The notes: a model not told the origin generated them from the sequence alone. 64,000 nt of DNA from Druceiella hillmani (GCA_039881145.1 JAYKKI010000128.1:124001-188000); one strand, 5' to 3'. Counted from the first letter of the stretch, positions 26,141-39,584 are shown. Made by a program: numbers and translations.

Positions 26141-26224
26141 AGTAACAAATAATATAATTTCTCACAAAAACAAGTAAGTTGTTAATGGAACTTACTTGTT
26201 TTCGTAAGAAGTTATATTATTACT
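26141..26224. repeat. Imperfect hairpin, 31-bp arms, 8-nt loop
   Basis: Arms 26150-26180 and 26189-26219 are reverse complements at 28 of 31 positions around the loop GTTAATGG. All three differences are transitions. On the minus strand two of them become G-U pairs, leaving one mismatch; on the plus strand one is a G-U pair. Pairing resumes beyond a small bulge to about 26141/26224, giving about 84 nt. That is pre-miRNA sized, but it equally fits an older member of the inverted-duplication class in this window. No known miRNA seed was recognised. Confidence 0.8.
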
Positions 26225-27820
26225 GAATTTCTGATGAACCTTAGTCGAACGACTTACTTTTATGATGCCTCGAACCCGAAGTCAATCTTAAGAAGAAGTG
26301 TGCAAACACTATACCGATACTGCGTACACTATACGCATATTTCATATACTATATGGATACTTCATTATTTCTTCAAATAAACGTATCTTACATTTTGCTG
26401 GATCAGTCGGGATTAATTTTTCTTCTCATCTATTGCGCCTATTTTCATTAGAACTCCCGTATTTAAAGTTTTATCAGTCTGTCATTTCAAGTTTATTTTA
26501 CATAATATAACCCTTATAATGTTGGCATGTCGGTGCGTGTTACCCTCTATCTGTCACATTCTCATACTTTTGAAAATGTAAAGTAGGTCTACTACGTACA
26601 TGAAGTTTTTGCAAATGTTTATTTCAGGTAATGATCTCAATTAATATTTAAATATATTTTTTTTAAATACTACACTTTTTTGGAAAAAAACAAAATTTTT
26701 TGAAAAACAAAATGTTAGTATCCTCTACTTGGTGGAGTATGGTTGGGCAGGTCTTTTTAAATGAAATTAGTTTTTATTCAACATATTTAATTTTTAACAC
26801 CGTTTATGAAAAATCAAGTTTCAAAATCGATTTCAATGCTCTCTCGCCCTTTTTCAAATAAGATTATGTCAACTTTGAAGAAAGTTTTGATAAAATTTTT
26901 GATTTTTTTGTTCTGATTGAGAGTACATTAAAACGAAATTCTATTGAGAAACCTGACTTCATTTTTTATTTTAAATTATTAAAAAATCTAATTTGCGCTG
27001 AAGTAATGTGGATAGAAATTAATGGATGATAAAACTTGCTATTGTACGTAAGATTAATTTATCTGAATTACTAAAATATGTTTTGCAATATTTAATTTAA
27101 AACATCACATTTGCATATCCAACTGTCACTGGGTTCGAATATACATATAGCGTTAAATTATTACTTTTAGAAATGACCGTGGAACCCCAACTTTTGCATA
27201 GTCAGACACGCACTTTTATATTATAACTACCCATTCAAACTGCTAAATGAAAACTCCTTAAAATCCTACCCAAGATTTTACTTTTTTTTCACTGGTTGCT
27301 TGATGATGTATAAATAAATAATTTGACACTACCTATTTTGTAGGAAGACGTTACAAAGAGTTTCGTACATAATGGTAATATAAAATTGTTCTATTTGTCA
27401 AAGCAACATAGGGTTAAATTGGTGTGCTCGGCGAGAGCTGTAATTACACTAGACGTCAGTCTTCAGTGAGCATCCTACTTTATCTCCTTAAACTCTTTAC
27501 CGAGAACCGGAGAGGATTTTGTTGAGGTTAAATTTCTGTCTGCCATTATTGGTATTTATCGAGCACGTCTCTGAGAACTTATTCAGAGCTAATACGAAAT
27601 TCAGCTGCGTTCCAATTTTAAGTATAGCGTTTTCAACACTGATGTTGTACTAAACTTATTAAAAATATTATTTTGCAATACAGAAGTACATCCTAGTCTA
27701 TGTGTAGTCTGAAACTAACTTACTATTTATGACGTATTTTTTCTCTTTATGATTTACCATTATATTGCATACTTAATGAATATACTTTTCTTACGAACTG
27801 AACTACTTTTGCCGGTAGTT

Positions 27821-27823
<3 letters not shown>
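26225..27823. other. AT-rich DNA, no gene seen
   Basis: The frame at 26298-26510 has no motif. About 27420-27600 is less AT-rich with no coding signal. Confidence 0.55.
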
Positions 27824-27857
<34 letters not shown>

Positions 27858-27880
27858 CATACATACATATATATATATAC

Positions 27881-27935
<55 letters not shown>
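27824..27935. repeat. Compound (AT)n/(ACAT)n microsatellite
   Basis: An AT run, then four ACAT units, a short AT run, four more ACAT units and a long AT run. The ACAT blocks are themselves duplicated, so the tract has a second-order repeat of about 28 bp. The overlapping frames here on both strands are translations of this tract. Confidence 0.95.
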
Positions 27936-27938
<3 letters not shown>

Positions 27939-30900
27939 CGATAATTTCCAAATATTCGATACAAAGGACTGAATGTTATATGATAATAGACGACAGGTTT
28001 TATTTGAGTGAGACTCTATGATAGTCTCAATTGTAAATATTTTCATTACGAAAATTTTAATTTATTATAAAGAATATCGCATTTTTGAGCCTCTGATACT
28101 CAAACATAAAATTAGAAGCAATCCGACGATATCCCATTTATTAAAATTGTTCCAGAAGTTTGGGCCCGTGGATGGGTTATCTATATCGATATATGGAAAT
28201 ACATAGATTGTTAGAAGTAAATAAACGTTCTTTCTCAGCCTTGCTGTAGTCGGGTAATCGAATAATATTTCTCATTTTTCTCAATAGCAGGCACAGCGAT
28301 TTCATTTTTTTACAATTATTTCATATTGTGTATATCAGAGAGATGACAATGGCCATATATTAGAGTAGTTTAGATATCATTCCCAATTTTACGACGCATC
28401 ACTATACGTTTTGCTCAACTTATACACACTCAATATTATTAGTTTCAAAAACGTATCTCCTAAGACATTAAACGAACGTAATTTGTTTAATGTGGCCGTA
28501 AAATCAAGAGGAAATACTGTTTACTGATAAAAGCAATCACATACTAAAGTAGTTTTAATGGATAATATATAAATAGGTAAAGTCGCAAATAAAATGTATA
28601 AACAAACCATCTTAGTCTTTCGTAATTAACGGTATTAAGACATCTATGAATATTTTGTAATATACTTAAAAAATTAAATGAAAAATTAGTTATGACGTTT
28701 GTTACCAGTTCTATTGGTGAAAGGGTATTCATAAAGCCGTAATTAATGTATTTCACAACAAAATATATTTAGAAAAGATCTTTTCAGAAAGGGTAAACCG
28801 TCTTTTTTCTGAAAAAAAAAATAAAATCAGAACATGCATAATTTTACAAATACAAATCAATGAAGAACAGTTTATATACGAAGTAATGTTAGAGTAACAG
28901 TTATAAAATGAAAGTTCGTAAATTGTTTCATGCTTAATGAGTGATTGAAATAAAATATTTTAATCTAAATATAGAGTTTTTTATTATTTCCACTCAATAT
29001 AATCCTCGTCATTGTTAATTTTAAAGTAAAGTTAAAAATGTTTACTGTTGTAAAATATATCTCGTGAAATAGATAATTTTTGAAAAGAAGGAATGTGTCA
29101 GGCAGCCAAATGAGTATGAAGATGTGCAAAAGTTGATTCCGTAGTCGCCCATATTTTTTAAAATTGTTGCTGCAATTGACCGAAATATAAAAATAATCGG
29201 TAAAATGAAAAGTGCACGCCTTGTATTTTATTTGTCCATTTAACAAAAAATCGTAATAAAAAGTTACATGTTAAACCAACAGAGAGCAAAGATATTTATA
29301 TAATATGCTATAACGTAGGCTTCCAAAACAAAAACGGATAAAACCGTTTTCAATTTTTTTATTCTTATGTCAATCCATCTGTTTATCTTTCTCCCAATAT
29401 ACTTCTTTACATGTGTGATTGCTTGTTTGTTAGTCATGTTGTCGAAATTTAGAAGCAGAAAAAAACATTTAATTTTACAAGCCAAATAAACTTCAGTTTG
29501 TTTAACAAATTTTGATTTCAATTAAAAATTATAATATTACATTTTCAAAAATTTGCCAAATAATTTACTGCTCAAAACAGGACTATATAAAAATGTAATT
29601 TTTCCAAATATTTGAAAAAAATTTGCCTCTTTTTCGGAAAATCAATCACTTTTTTTTACGCCAGAGTTTATTCTCCAGGCCAGAGTATAGGGCCTACATG
29701 AAGATAGAATATATGGAAGAGTAAGCAAACTATCATAACAAACAACTAGTGAAAGATATAATGTAAGAAGGCAATGTATTAAACTTGCAAGAAAGTTATA
29801 TTTGTGAATATTTTAATAGAAAAACTATATACTTTACTTCGTAGTTCGAGTCCTCATCGTACTTGACAGATTTTTACACGCTACCCAGCTTTTCTTTCGT
29901 AGGCGTAAACATGTATATTTATCTGAAACCGTGAGACCTAGAATTATCTTTATAGTTTTCCTACAAATTTTAATTATGTTTCTGGAATAATTTTAGTTAT
30001 AAAACCTAATTTTCCATGAAAGATTTATGGAGGGAAGGGTAAATATTTTTATATATTTTAGGCTATCTACTTAAAATTTAAAAATATGTTTCAGATACTA
30101 CTTATAACTAACTTACTCGAATTACATTCCGCATGATACATAATATTTATTTACTTTTTCTGTTTGTTTTCATAATCAAACCAAAAAAAATTTAGTAATT
30201 AATTTATTCCTTATAAAATTTTCATCAAAACACAATTCAGTGGCTTTATACAAATATATCTATATTAATAATGTTGAAATAGTTTAAACGCCAATCACGT
30301 TTTTCCTTCTTCATATATATTAATATTTTAACGCTAAACAAATGGCAAGAAAATGCGCTCACAAAAGTATAAATGAAATGTAGTTTAGCAAAAAGGAAAA
30401 TTTTACACGACTACCGGAAGAATAAAAAATTTTGCAATATTTCGTGCGTGTAAACGACAAAAACCACAAAATGCCACTCGACATACTAATAGCATACTGT
30501 AAAAAAGGCGTTGGAAATAGTAGCAAGAAATATTAAACCCTATATGGTGCGATGTAATTATCTTTTGTTTAAGTTAAATAGTATCTAAATGTGTTCATTC
30601 AAATACACCAACCAGTCATTCGAATACTTCATATACGACTAACATTAAAGGACTTGCGGCCTAAATCTCGTGAATTTTAACTTGTCATTACTTAGACTTA
30701 AATCTTACACATCATTTGCTTTTAGTGAAATTAAAAGAATAAAGTTTAATGGTCTTATTTAATTGGCGATAATTTAGTGGGTTATTGAATCCTTCGTCAC
30801 ATGAATTATGTACAAAAATCGTGTGCGTCGTAAAAGTATGGAATTAGGAATTAAATTTAGAACAACGAAATACTTTAAGGAACTATGTTGTTGCGCTGGA

Positions 30901-31763
30901 AGTGGTGAAATTATTAGGATAAAAATATATCTATATCTTACAGTTAACTAATTAGCATATAATGTTTAATTAACGAGTAGGGGAGAAATTAGATTAAAAC
31001 AAAGAAAGAAACGTCTTTCTGGGGTTGTGTAGTAAAATAATGTACCCTTATAATTTATCATATCCGCCCTTCTCCTTCTTCTACAATTTTACACGTACGG
31101 GCACGAAATTATTTAAGTAAATGCTGCATACAGACATTTAAATTAGGCAAAATTAAATATAAAATTATTGTAGTATATATATATAAAATGAGAAATTATA
31201 TTAGGTACATACTTGTTCAAAATGAAAGTGAGGTGTCATTTACCAATTTGAGAGCCACGTTATTAAATAAATAAATAAATATTACAGGTAAAATATATCA
31301 CATTTTTACAGGCTATATGAATAGAATGGCGTTTTGATTAAATAATTGAGTTACATCGATATCAATATTTGTAAATGTATTAATTCTCGAATGAAAATAT
31401 TTTATTTCACAATCGATATCATTTTCATTAAAAGGGCGCTTTCACGACAATATTTGATGATACACGATTTTCGAAACATAGAAGTACATTTTATTATAGA
31501 ATTATGATCGATCACCACTTACATTTTACATTGGTATGTCCTGAAAACCATTATGACTTCAACAAACATATTAGCGCTATATAACATAGTAAGAAGGAAA
31601 TGGATTATTGAAATGGAAACTTTAGATTAAGTGCTTTAAATTGTTTTATTCTAGATTCAGTTGTAGAAGAAATAAATAAATAATTTCCCATAAAACCTAC
31701 TGAAATGACTTGGACCACAAAACATTCACGAGAGGTATTCGTAAGAGCATTGGTAGTCTAAGT
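27936..31763. other. AT-rich DNA, no gene seen
   Basis: Frames at 28018-28206, 28544-28756, 28965-29246 and 29264-29521 were read and show no domain or retrotransposon motif. AGTTCGAGTCC near 29841 resembles a tRNA B box, but no A box or cloverleaf could be built around it. Confidence 0.55.
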
Positions 31764-31806
31764 GCCACCTCAATGAACTATCGAGACGATAGTTCATTGA
31801 GGTGGC
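31764..31806. repeat. Perfect inverted duplication, 20-bp arms, 3-nt loop
   Basis: GCCACCTCAATGAACTATCG (31764-31783) and its exact reverse complement (31787-31806) flank the loop AGA. It lies in otherwise unique sequence with no transposon signature or target-site duplication that I can see. Confidence 0.97.
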
Positions 31807-33402
31807 CCTCACAAAATCCTATCTTCACCGAACGTTGCCGTGTATTTACATGAACTGCTTGCCCGAGTAACGACACGATAAAACTTTAATCAAATTAGGT
31901 CGTGGATATTGTTCACATCGTTCACAATAAAGACTGCCTGCCTATCATTCTGACAACATTTCCCAAGGGAACTAATTACGTATATCATTAATTGTTATTG
32001 CGGTATGAAAGATGTCGATTCCTATTGAAATCGTGAACAGAATGTGTGGAGTTCGTTTCCAAGTGTAGGATGCGGGTAAATTAAATACCTAAAGAGGTGA
32101 AATAATGGAGAAAGGGGACGGTTTACCTCTAAATAAGAGAAATAATGTTTTTGATAAAAAAGTTTGTCGCGCTGAACTTACAAAGGTCTGTTGCGTTATG
32201 CGTTAGTGTTACCATAAGTATTATGTTCAGTTATGCGTAAGTGTTACCATAAGTATTATAGTTTTACAAATAAACTTAACTGATGTTCTTCGACAGACAG
32301 TAATTTAAAATGCCACTTCTGATTCTGAGGAATGAAGCCGACGTCTTCTCATTCGAATGCTTGTCATATCACATTTTATTGATTCGTAATTTGGTTTCGT
32401 TAAATCACCAACATATATTCTTTTACAAGAATTATATTACGCATTTTTTGTCTAAAATCTTAACAGCCTTAAATTCGGTTGTAAAAATTTTAGACAACTA
32501 GATAATTTTTCTTCTTCAAACAAAATGCTATGTATTTTTTCCTTGAAAACTGATTAATTTACCTAAAGCAATAAATATATGAAAATTCTACAAGAACAAA
32601 TTGTTACAAAAAGTAGTGAAATTAATAAAGTATAAGACAGAAATATAAAGCAATTCATACAAACGTCACTCTAATTAATGATCAGCCGTAAATCAGCACA
32701 CAATTAAATAACTACTTTACTGACGTGGTAATGAAGCAGAAAAAAATATCGAGATTGGGCGCATCTCGTAATACTGTTTTGAAGAATGTAAGTATACGAA
32801 AGATAGGTGAACGCTGCAAGATATTCGTGCACCTTCTGTGCGTACGATGAAATTAACTATTATGCCATACTCTCGTAACCCAGTCAGGAATATAGAACAC
32901 TACTAAACTTTAAATCAAGGGGTTAAAAACAAACTGATTCAATAATTTAAAAAAGCATGATCGGGAGCAACATCTTCGGAGTTGAAGAAAATTACATCCG
33001 AATAATCCTACATAAAATTTGAAGAGAATAAATATGTAAAATGCTCATACATTTTGTAAAACAAAAACCCATAGAACGTTTTAAATATTTTCTTCGACAT
33101 TAGGATATATATAACATCATACGGAGATGAAATGACCTCATTTCAGAAATACTACGGACTAAGGAAATGAACAAAATTACGATATTGTGGACGTGATGTA
33201 AATCGTAGCAATGCCGTATGGCAGTACCTGCTGACATATTTTCATTATATGACTAAGAAATGCAAGATGAATTTCCCTAATCACACTACGATCCGGGACA
33301 GCTCATGACTATGCAGAAGGGAAGACACAAACGAGAGTATGTCATCATTGCACATTGGCTCAAATGAAAATGTATCTTATTGTTCACACTCCATTGAACT
33401 TA
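31807..33402. other. Mixed-composition DNA, no gene seen
   Basis: About 31830-32090 is less AT-rich than most of the window. The frame at 32310-32501 has no motif. The segment 33150-33300 has a moderately long plus frame, but I recognise nothing in it. Confidence 0.5.
32195..32259. repeat. 30-bp direct repeat, period 35
   Basis: Copies at 32195-32224 and 32230-32259 share GTTATGCGT, then AGTGTTACCATAAGTATTAT, with one mismatch, separated by five bases. Confidence 0.95.
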
Positions 33403-33487
33403 AAAAGTCATCGGCGACTCGAAGGAAAGAGTACTACTGACAACTGAAGGTAAGCTATTCATAATAATGGGAAACAAAAGCTAGTGG

Positions 33488-33563
33488 TTAATTACTATTT
33501 TGGTGGTAAATTACTATTTTGGTGGTAAATTACTATTTTGGTGGAAAATTACTATTTTGGCTG
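33488..33563. repeat. 19-bp tandem repeat, four copies
   Basis: Units begin at 33488, 33507, 33526 and 33545, with consensus TAAATTACTATTTTGGTGG. The last unit ends GGCTG, as does the single unit in the second half of the larger duplication (near 33876). Confidence 0.97.
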
Positions 33564-33611
33564 ATAAGGAAATAATCTAGCCATATATACATTTCATTCT
33601 TTGTCTTTAAA

Positions 33612-33726
33612 CATACACACACACACGCACACACTATACACACCCACATACACACACATGCGCACGCACGCGCACACGCATAAATACATACACGCACACG
33701 CACACACACGCACACACACACATAGA
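33612..33726. repeat. (CA)n-rich microsatellite
   Basis: CA/CG-interrupted CA run; the second copy of the surrounding duplication carries its own run at about 33943-34013. The cysteine/valine-rich minus frame at 33533-33766 is a translation of this tract. Confidence 0.95.
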
Positions 33727-34014
33727 GACACATAACGGACGCGCGCACGAGATCGACCACAGACATCTAAGAAGACTTAAGCCTTAAGGCCATCGGCGAT
33801 TAGAAGGCAAAGAAACTACTAACAACTGAGGGCAAGCTATTCATAATAATTAGAATTAAAAGTGTACAAGTGCTGTTAAATTACTACTTTGGCTGAAAAG
33901 GAAATAATCTAGCCAGATATAAATTGTATTCTTTGTTTTTAAACACACATACACGCACACAGTAATATAGAGAGACACACACACACATTACACACGCACA
34001 CGCACACACACACT

Positions 34015-36224
34015 CTAAAATAATAGATTTTTGTAACTGGATACAGATTTTTCGTGTAGCTGTGCCAACTTGATTGTAGAATGGAGTGATTTCGGGATTA
34101 ATCCGGTGGTCGATAAAATAATTTTAAACGTGTTGGTTGGCCCGTGTCTTTATCTCCTCTGCTAAGGGTATACATTTATATGATTTTTCTTGAGTTTTTT
34201 CAGTAGGTTATCAGACTTGAGTATAGAAGTATCTATTAGATATAAAAGTATCCGGTAGAGATTAATTTAATTGTAATCTAATAATTTTTAGAGTGTCATT
34301 GATGGTAAGGTACATGTTATTTACTTCTTTATATTCAAGTTACGTATGCATTTGCTATATAACATCTCTGTGTATATTCTCTGTTAGCTAGTGCATTGTA
34401 TTCTCCTTTAATGTGCCTTTTCCGTGGCATAGTCTACATTTATCATTATCCGCTCTTTTGTCTTCAGTAACGTATTTGTAATTTTTATGTAAGATGTCTT
34501 TTCAAATATACACTTTACCGAACAGTAAAAATTACTATGGACATATTTCTTTAATAAATAATTGTTTCAAATTAATTCGAAAGATGGTTCTGTTTTTCAA
34601 AGAAAATTCCCCTATTTTTATATCTTAGGTTCATATGTAATTCATATTACCCTTTTTTAAATTTTATTGAAATGTAATATCATATCTCCATTAAATTTTA
34701 AAAAAATTTCATAAATTTAGTAATTAAAATCTATGTAAATGTTTGTATAAATATAAATAAATGATGATTTATTTTGCGTGTATTAAGAAGATCTAATGAG
34801 CTTACTTGAAAAAATCTTACGTTAAAAAACATATCTATTTTCCTGCGCTATTAAATGTTAAAAAGGCAAAATACCTAGCGTTAAAATCATACTGCTTACT
34901 CGTTGAGTTCATAAAACATAATAAATACAACAGCACATATGAATAAGAGAAAAAGGCTCATGGCCACTTACCCTTTTCAAGTACACATCGACGTAAATCT
35001 ATAAATAGAAATCAAGAAACATTATTTTAATATATGACCGGATTAAACAAAACACGTAAGATAAATTCCTACAGAAGTTCTAAATGATGACTGTAATTAA
35101 GGAGATTTGTTGAAATAAACTTAGATTCTAAATAACACATAATTCCTTTCTTAATCTTGATTCCCAAAGCGGACATGTAGATTAGACAAACGACCCTAGT
35201 TTGACAGATTTCGACCATTTATTTCTAAATAACACTCGTCTTGTACTTAGGAAAATTATACTCTTTGAAGATACTCCTTGTGAATATTGTTAATTAACTC
35301 GGTACGAATCGTAACTCAGTACGAAACAGCAAAGTACTGAAGGGAAATAGTTTTCTTGTAGTGAATAATTTATGAGCAAAGATTTATCGAGCAATGAATC
35401 TTCTTAGGGTAAGCAGATCCATTGCTTAGTAACTCTATAAGTTAGAATCTAACAGAAGTGTCATTGATGGTCTGTTTCTGAATAGCTTACTGAAATATGG
35501 CATGTATGTGAAATAAAGCGTAGTCATTCAAAAACTTTAAATAAATATGGCGGACGACAGTCGGGAAGTAAAAGGGGTGCAATTTATTTATTACTTTTAT
35601 TTACTTTCAGGTTTTAATTTACTCATAGATCTATTAAAACTAATTTATGTAAACAAGAAAATTTACGAATATTGATGCTGCATTATTAAGGGACGGAAAG
35701 AAATAAATTTAAAGGAGAAATGAATTAGAGATAACAAGAATAAAAAGCTTAATCAGATGAACCTTAAAATATTTATTTAACACGAATTCTTGGTATCAGT
35801 TTCCAGATGATTCCACAGTTTTGCAGCTTGGACTTAGAAGAACTACTCTCGTAAATGATTTGCATGTTTTATAACAAGGAAACTGAGCAAGTTTTTACTA
35901 ATAGAATCTGCTTCCAAGTTAGGTTGAGCTATTTTTATAGTAAAATGTTTTAAAATTTTTTTTTATGAAATATAAAAAAGTGTTTGTATATAAAATTAGT
36001 AACTTAAAAAAAATTGCATTTCTATGAGTTATTTATTTGATTTCTCTTCCATTTTATTGCGTTATTTTTTTATTCCCACTCAGCAGCTCCTTCAAATCTA
36101 ATTATGACTCGCTTCTTATATTATTAAATATCAAGACAATCAGAATTCCAGTAAATACAGGAACAGCAAGATTGGTTTAATTCAGCTGTTTTCCTAGTAT
36201 AATATCATACGTTATATTTCTATG
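34015..36224. other. AT-rich DNA, no gene seen
   Basis: No frame of interest, no tandem repeat and no RNA gene recognised. A slightly less AT-rich stretch lies at about 35160-35300. Confidence 0.6.
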
Positions 36225-36355
36225 AACTGTGGCTTCAAATATTAAGTCAGTTTCTGAGAAAAACGGCAGTGACAGACAGAAGAATAGATACAATATATGT
36301 TCTTATAGAAATTCACTTTTTTGTTTTGAGAACTGGAACTTAGCGAAGTACCGGA
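36225..36355 (+). repeat. Dispersed repeat, right end only
   Basis: TTCTGAGAAAAACGGCAGTG then GACAGACAGAAG is the right-hand signature of the family. It is followed by a decayed terminal segment (TTTTGTTTTGAGAACTGGAA). The 66-codon frame starting at 36229 is a translation of it. Confidence 0.68.
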
Positions 36356-38787
36356 AGATATATTCACATAGTCGGAAAGACATGTTAAACGTGCCAATAA
36401 AAAATATCTACACGAAAAACCTGTTATAAAATAGATGATTTTATAAAACTACAAAAATGGCTGGGGAGATGAGCTCACAGCATCAGAGTAATAGGTAACA
36501 ATGATTATATCATTTTTATTGAATATTATAATTTAACAATATTTTTTGTTTTGAAATATTTTTTATATTATTATATGTAAAAATTCACAAATAGCGTTCG
36601 AAAAGAGCAAGCAATATTTGATAGTTACATAAGATTAATATTTGAATTTGATGTATAGAGAAACACATAAATTAAAAGATTTTATGTACATAGTTATTCT
36701 ACACAGGACGTACTTAGTTAGATAATAAATTCTCCGTTGTAGTTCTTAAACCCTTCGCAATTCTTTACATATTAAATATATATTATGTGGGCTTTTATGA
36801 AAATAAATTTTTCATTTCATATTACAATCACAAATTATACTTTTTTGGTGCTCTTTCCTGATTGTTAATAATTGAATTGTTTGTTGTTTGTTGTTTTCTT
36901 TGTACCTTTAAAAATACATGTTCTCTTTGCCCTGTAAGGCCGGAATATATGTTCGGGATATACATAAAAGTTTCTGAAAGAATATCAAATATGTTAAATT
37001 CATTGCCTCCTCCTCCAGCAGTAATCACTTAAAATTTATGTATTCAATATCAGTTTGTTTTAAGAAAGACACTCGAATTGTAACCAAGATCTGGTAGCAA
37101 ATAATTTTTTAAAGTTATATTATGAAGAATACAATTTATTTATTACATTTGAGAAAATGAAAATTATGATTTTTAATTTATTTGTAAAAGTTGTTTGATT
37201 TCACTTTAGTATTCTGAGATTATAACAAACTAGCAAAGTAATTATAAACCAAGCACCTAATAACCTGATCCTTTTCATACATGCTATTTATTTGTGCGAG
37301 TTTTCATTTAAATTCTTTCTTATTTGTATTTCTTCGTTTTACAGTAAATTTTCAGAGTACGCGAAATAAAACGTCTGCAAGGTAATTTAATAGACAATAT
37401 TATAGGAATAACTTAACGCACGTTTAAATTATGCAGTCAAAATAAAAAAGTTTCTATTAGGTCAAATCAAAAACTTGAATAACGTGATTAATATTATTCA
37501 AATGGAATATTTATGATTTATATAACATTAAAAAAGGTGATAGAAGTAATATTTTCTTTAGAAATTATTCAAACAAACATATCAGTCATGTCTACACACA
37601 TCTGCTTTTCTATTCTATAAAATAATACTTCACAAAAGTATACACATTGAACCAAAATATTTGTTATTATATCACATTATTACATTATCTCAACTTGAAT
37701 TACCGTTTTGTATATAAATTGTTCGTGTATATAGTCAAAATTATAATCTTTTACTTGTTGACAAAATTTGTAAATATAAAAAATACAGTACATATACAAA
37801 TTTTCTTGAAAGCAAAGAGAGAAACGATGACAAATTCAGTGACATATCTTAAATCGTAACACACATGCACACAACCCCACACAAAAACATACGTTAATAT
37901 TTGCCACACAATGCACACATTTCAGATAGTTACGTGGCGGTGAGTATTATCGTATTCAACAAAATTAAAGTCTGTATTCTTAGATTCACTAACAAAACGG
38001 ACTTAAATACAGAGTTTTGCGTTATCCATCAGAACAAAAAACTCGTAATTCATTATATCCATTCTAACAAACTTTTCTTGTTTTGTTCAAATTCCAATAT
38101 AACAAGATGTTATTACTGGTTAAAATTGATGTTAAGCTAATCTGATATTTCTTAAATTTAATTCTTATGTATTTAACATTTGGTTTATGTGGAAAAGATT
38201 ATGATCAAATTAATCGCTTAACTGTTACAATTTATTACTTAATTTCCTTCAATATGTGTCAATATTTTAAAGTAATACGCTAGCGAATATTTTTCAAAAC
38301 ACATTAATTTCAATTGCAATATAATTATTACAAACGCAATGCATGAATATTTCGTGCATTAATTTTTCTCAAAATATTTATATTTTTTAGATTATTAGTT
38401 TCTTAGACTAAATTGAAAAATAGGGAAAAACATACTTCATTTTTCTCAGAAAGCTATGCTTATGTGACCAAAAATATGACATCTCACAGTAAATTTGCAT
38501 GCAATTGGTTGCTCATTTTATTTTTTGAACTAGTTTTAGTTAATATTCTTTAAACGCTAAAGAAAAGTTCATGTTCCTTTTTGAATTTCATATCTGTAGA
38601 ATTCAAAATTCAAAACAAAATGAAATAAAGAACAAAATAATTTTTAAACCCTTTTGACAATTTATCACAAACAACCTTGTTCATACATCACTACTTGAAA
38701 CAGAAATACATTTAAAGTTTAACGCATAGATCTTAGGTTCAGATTTAGCCATTACGTGCTTTTAGACGTAAGTAGTTTGAATGTTTG
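36356..38787. other. AT-rich DNA, no gene seen
   Basis: Frames at 36828-37028 (minus), 37647-37859 and 37901-38140 (plus) lack motifs and have low-complexity translations. Confidence 0.6.
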
Positions 38788-39060
38788 ATCTTTGCGTTGT
38801 ATAAATAATCTAACTCGCCCTCGACAATCCGTAGAGGCAATTAGATGTGAAATGTAGAAATTACTTTATCGGAAGCGTGTAGGACGAAGGGATGAACGGG
38901 CGAAGACGAATTGAGCGTATTGCTAAACGAATCTGCTACGTCGTAGCTGTTAGGTGACACGATATTTCGATAATTTTCTGGAATTTGTGAGAATATATCC
39001 TTCCAGTTTTAGTGGGGAATCGTTTTATTTTGGGTTCGACATTCGTCTGAGTGGAGTTAC
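38788..39060 (+). repeat. Duplicated module M, forward arm
   Basis: This ~270-bp, less AT-rich block recurs inverted at 53976-54232. Shared words in order: CTTTGC..GTATAAATAA, ACTC.CCCTCGA, TTTATCG.AAG.GTGTAGGACG, GACGAATT.A.CGTAT, AC.ATCTACTAC, AGGT.ATACGATATTTCG.TAAT, TGGAATTT.TG, CCTTCCAG.TTTAGTGGG and GGTTC.A..ATCGTC. In both places the same dispersed-repeat family follows on the right. No open frame explains the conservation. It may be a low-copy transposon end or a duplicated non-coding element. Confidence 0.8.
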
Positions 39061-39584
39061 CTTGTTTATATATACCATTTTTTTTTAAATACCTGGAAAA
39101 AGAGATCAAACTAGATAATATTGTTTATAGACCACTCAAAGACCTTATGTGATCAGATCTGAATACATTATTGAGCAATTCATCAAATATATTAACAGTC
39201 TAAGCAGCTTTGAAATATCTCAGTAAATTTATTTTATACTTTTATGTCTTTATTTTTACAATTGCAATATGACTGCAATATGAGGAAATTTATGGTAATA
39301 TGAATATATATTACCTTCAATTTCTTGAAATATTAGCCAATTACTTCACGGTCTTTGTTCTAAAAAGTATATAGAATATATAATTTATGTAAGATTTATT
39401 ATTTTAAATGTTTCAATGAAATATTTTTTAGGAAGATGAAGGAGGTGAAGCATCTTTATTTATTTCTTTTGAATATTAATATGTTTCAAATATTTTCTTT
39501 TGAACTATTTAACAAACAGGTTTAAAAATTAACCCGAAATTGTACTTTGCAGCATCATCAAGTTTCAGCATAATCTTGTAAAAA
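39061..39584. other. AT-rich spacer absent from the inverted partner
   Basis: In the inverted copy module M is followed after only about 60 bp by the dispersed repeat; here about 520 bp separate them. The extra ~460 bp is AT-rich with no recognisable content, so it was inserted here or deleted there. Confidence 0.5.

Larger units (their letters stand above)
33403..34014. repeat. Tandem segmental duplication, period about 380 bp
   Basis: Copy 1 (about 33403-33726) and copy 2 (about 33785-34014) share in order CATCGGCGA, CAACTGA, GCAAGCTATTCATAATAAT, TACTATTTTGGCTGA, GGAAATAATCTAGCCA, an ATTCTTTGT block and a terminal (CA)n tract. Copy 1 holds four tandem copies of a 19-bp unit where copy 2 holds one. 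Confidence 0.88.

Noticed and set aside
29835..29860. tRNA-like B-box word AGTTCGAGTCC
   Set aside because: No matching A box, acceptor stem or anticodon arm could be built around it.
33533..33766. Cysteine/valine-rich minus frame that could suggest a small cysteine-rich peptide
   Set aside because: It is a translated (CA)n tract; cysteine and valine come from TGTGTG codons.
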